Shown here piece by piece: positions 62,537 through 64,000 of a DNA stretch of 64,000 nt. Made by a program: the position numbers and the translations under genes. The stretch covers positions 1 to 64,000 of the forward strand of contig CAYVQF010000022.1 in assembly GCA_964454015.1 (NCBI GenBank), read 5' to 3'. The DNA is from CAYVQF01 sp964454015. GTDB taxonomy: Bacteria; Myxococcota_A; Bradymonadia; UBA4248. Under the pieces are notes generated by a model. The model saw only the letters and a list, made by a program, of their open reading frames with translations. It searched no databases and was not told the origin of the DNA. The first letter of the stretch is position 1. Every line of letters begins with the position of its first letter.

Positions 62537-63865
62537 TCAGAAGACGAGACGGAGTTGGGTGCCGAGGGCATAGGTGCCGCCGGCCATGCTGATGGTGGGG
62601 AAGCCGGGGTTGCCGGGGATGAAGAGGCTTTTTTCGAAGGCGCGTTGGTTGAAGAGGGTGAGCTGGCCTTGGAGGTCGAGGTGGGCTTCGTGGAGGCCGC
62701 TCCAGCGCCAGGAGGCAGGTGCGCTGAGGCCGACGCCGAGGGTGAGGTGGTTGCGGTCGGCGTCGAGGAGGTTGGTGTAGCCCCTCTGGGCGGTGACGGG
62801 GCTCTGGATGTAGGCGTAGCCCAGGCGCAGGGCGAGGGTGTCGAGGGCTTGCCACTCGAGGCCGAGGCGGAGGGCGAGGGTGTTGGTGAAGGTGAGGGGC
62901 GCGGCTTCGGCGGTGCGCAGGGGGGTGCCGTCTTGATCGAAGACGGTGACGTCGGGGCTGGGGTAGCGGAAGCTCTGATAGGCGCTCCAGGTGAGATCGA
63001 TGGCAGCCTGGACTTGGGCCCAGGTGTAGGCCGTGCCGAGGACGAGCTGGTGGGGGACGGCGTAGGCTGGCGCGACGATTTCCGCTTGGATGGCGGCGAT
63101 GGCCGTGGTGACTTGGACGTCGACGGGGATGGCGATGGTGGTGTGTTGGGGGCCGCGGTAGGTGAGGCCGATGGCGAAGGCGTCGGTGGGGGTGATGTGG
63201 ATGCCGGCGGTGGGGGCGAAGTTGTAGTCGACGCGGACGTTGGCGTCGTTGCGTCCCGCTTCGCTACTGAGGTCGACGTTGACCCGCCCTTCGACGTCTG
63301 GCAGGAGGGAGAGGCCGACGCCGACGGCGATGATGGGGGTGATTTTTGCCGCGAGGGCCGCGAAAATGGCGAGGCGGCGGTTATGGCCATCCCAGAAGGG
63401 GTAGGTGGCGGTGGTGTCGTCGGGGAGTTTGACGTCGTAGAGGCTGTCGTGGGGGAGGTGGAGGGCGAGGGCGATGGCGAAGCGCTCGCCGAGGAGATCG
63501 CCCAGGGGGAGGGTGGCGGCGAAGCCGACTTGGTAGGCCAGGTGGCTGGCGATGCGGGCGTCGCGATCGTTGATGGTGAGGAAGTCCTCGGCGAAGAGGA
63601 CACCGGCGCTGAGGGTCACTTCTTGGGAGGTGGAGAGCGCCGCGGGGTTGTAGTAGGCCCCTTCAGGGCCTTGGGGGTTGGCGGTGGCGGCCGAGGCGAG
63701 GGCTCCGGCGCGGGCGCCGAAACCAAAGGTGTCGAGGGGGTTGGCCTGGGCCGGCAGGGCACCCAAGGCGGCCATGAGGAGTAGGCAAGTGGTGGCGAAG
63801 GCGGGAATGGGGAGGTGGGCTTTGACTGAGGTGAGGGTCGTGAACTGTCGTGGGCTGCCGAGCAT
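62537..63865 (-). CDS. FadL/TodX (OmpP1)-family outer-membrane transport protein
   Basis: 442 aa. Signal peptide cleaved after ALPAQA; the mature N-terminus NPLDTFGFGARAGALASAATA forms the hatch typical of FadL proteins, with the marker PEGAYYNPAAL. The rest is a 14-strand-type barrel ending in YALGTQLRLVF. Transports hydrophobic compounds such as fatty acids or aromatics across the outer membrane. ATG 63865 fits the signal peptide; the frame is open further upstream. Followed by the Ca-binding lipoprotein. Confidence 0.92.
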   Translation of the reverse strand: MLGSPRQFTTLTSVKAHLPIPAFATTCLLLMAALGALPAQANPLDTFGFGARAGALASAATANPQGPEGAYYNPAALSTSQEVTLSAGVLFAEDFLTINDRDARIASHLAYQVGFAATLPLGDLLGERFAIALALHLPHDSLYDVKLPDDTTATYPFWDGHNRRLAIFAALAAKITPIIAVGVGLSLLPDVEGRVNVDLSSEAGRNDANVRVDYNFAPTAGIHITPTDAFAIGLTYRGPQHTTIAIPVDVQVTTAIAAIQAEIVAPAYAVPHQLVLGTAYTWAQVQAAIDLTWSAYQSFRYPSPDVTVFDQDGTPLRTAEAAPLTFTNTLALRLGLEWQALDTLALRLGYAYIQSPVTAQRGYTNLLDADRNHLTLGVGLSAPASWRWSGLHEAHLDLQGQLTLFNQRAFEKSLFIPGNPGFPTISMAGGTYALGTQLRLVF

Positions 63866-63972
63866 GATTGACACATCCTGTGCGAAGCGGCCTTGCTGAA
63901 CCCAAGCGTTGCGGGCGGCACCAGGAGAATCGTGTCGCGGGTGCTCGTTCTCTGGCCGTGGCGGGAATATTG

Positions 63973-63990
63973 GTGCCCACAAACGGGCAC
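63973..63990 (-). promoter_or_regulatory. perfect dyad inside a long-spacer promoter upstream of the FadL gene
   Basis: GTGCCC-6 nt-GGGCAC. On the minus strand TTGACA (63998-63993) lies directly before it and CAATAT (63972-63967) directly after, so the dyad fills a 20-bp spacer, the arrangement of MerR-type regulated promoters. The -10 match is only 3/6. Confidence 0.45.
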
Positions 63991-64000
63991 TTTGTCAACG

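Noticed and set aside
62505..63603. N-terminal extension of the Ca-binding lipoprotein frame
   Set aside because: Ser/Pro/Thr-rich reading of the FadL gene in another frame; the real start is the Met before the signal peptide at 62505.

Overview
The window is a gene-dense, GC-rich chromosomal segment of a Gram-negative bacterium. The Gram-negative assignment rests on an skp/ompH-like, lpxD, lpxA cluster, a FadL-type outer-membrane porin, further predicted outer-membrane proteins, and about fifteen predicted lipoproteins. FHA-GAF-sigma54 regulation, a eukaryotic-type Ser/Thr kinase, a myxobacterial-style PilZ protein, Asp-rich lipoproteins and Cys-rich repeat proteins together suggest a delta-proteobacterial lineage (Myxococcota or Bradymonadota-like). 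That placement is inference from gene content. I saw no CRISPR array, insertion sequence, prophage or rRNA. The one RNA gene is an elongator tRNA-Met(CAT) at 10702-10775.

Layout. 0-8 kb: an RNase II/R-type exonuclease converges on a four-gene minus-strand operon with overlapping or nearly touching genes: a GAF-HATPase protein without its phosphoacceptor His, an M74 murein endopeptidase fused to HEAT-like repeats, and two CPA2 cation/proton antiporters. 8-10.8 kb: a trypsin-like lipoprotein protease with three six-Cys modules, an orphan PhnD-type binding lipoprotein, and the tRNA. 10.8-17.8 kb: two minus-strand operons. The first is a penicillin-binding transpeptidase, a CPBP membrane protease and a J-domain protein; the second is a lipoprotein, a methyltransferase-repeat protein and an M3-like metallopeptidase lipoprotein. 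18-25.4 kb: an outer-membrane protein, an alkyltransferase-like protein, a J-like TPR protein, an uncharacterised pair (small CQLGCF protein plus P-loop protein), then skp-lpxD-lpxA and a four-PPC-domain lipoprotein with overlapping genes. 25.4-38.4 kb: glutamine amidotransferase and MFS transporter, lipoproteins, an S9 peptidase, a VOC protein, a CDF transporter with a 5'-nucleotidase-like HAD protein, an aldehyde dehydrogenase, and a tiny Cys-rich lipoprotein overlapping an L,D-transpeptidase-fold protein. 38.5-48 kb: a large Cys-rich DUF1566-type lipoprotein, YbjN-like plus PspA, an M1/M61-like peptidase, and an FHA-GAF-sigma54 activator followed by an outer-membrane protein. 48-64 kb: YfcE-type phosphoesterase, RecJ, a second YbjN-like protein, YjbQ, a PilZ protein with PrsW, a SprT-like protein with a Ser/Thr kinase, RF3 (prfC), and a FadL/Ca-binding-lipoprotein cluster.

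Functional picture. The dominant theme is the cell envelope: peptidoglycan remodelling (M74, PBP, L,D-transpeptidase fold), lipid A and outer-membrane biogenesis, membrane stress (PspA, CPBP, PrsW) and secreted or lipid-anchored peptidases. Housekeeping genes (recJ, prfC, RNase, tRNA) are interspersed. Translational coupling by ATGA, GTGA or similar overlaps is very common. Many starts were set from Shine-Dalgarno spacing and include TTG and GTG codons. No single defence or biosynthetic system dominates. The least explained units are the His-less kinase/M74-HEAT/antiporter operon, the PBP/CPBP/J-domain operon, the CQLGCF/P-loop pair and the SprT-like/zinc-ribbon kinase pair.
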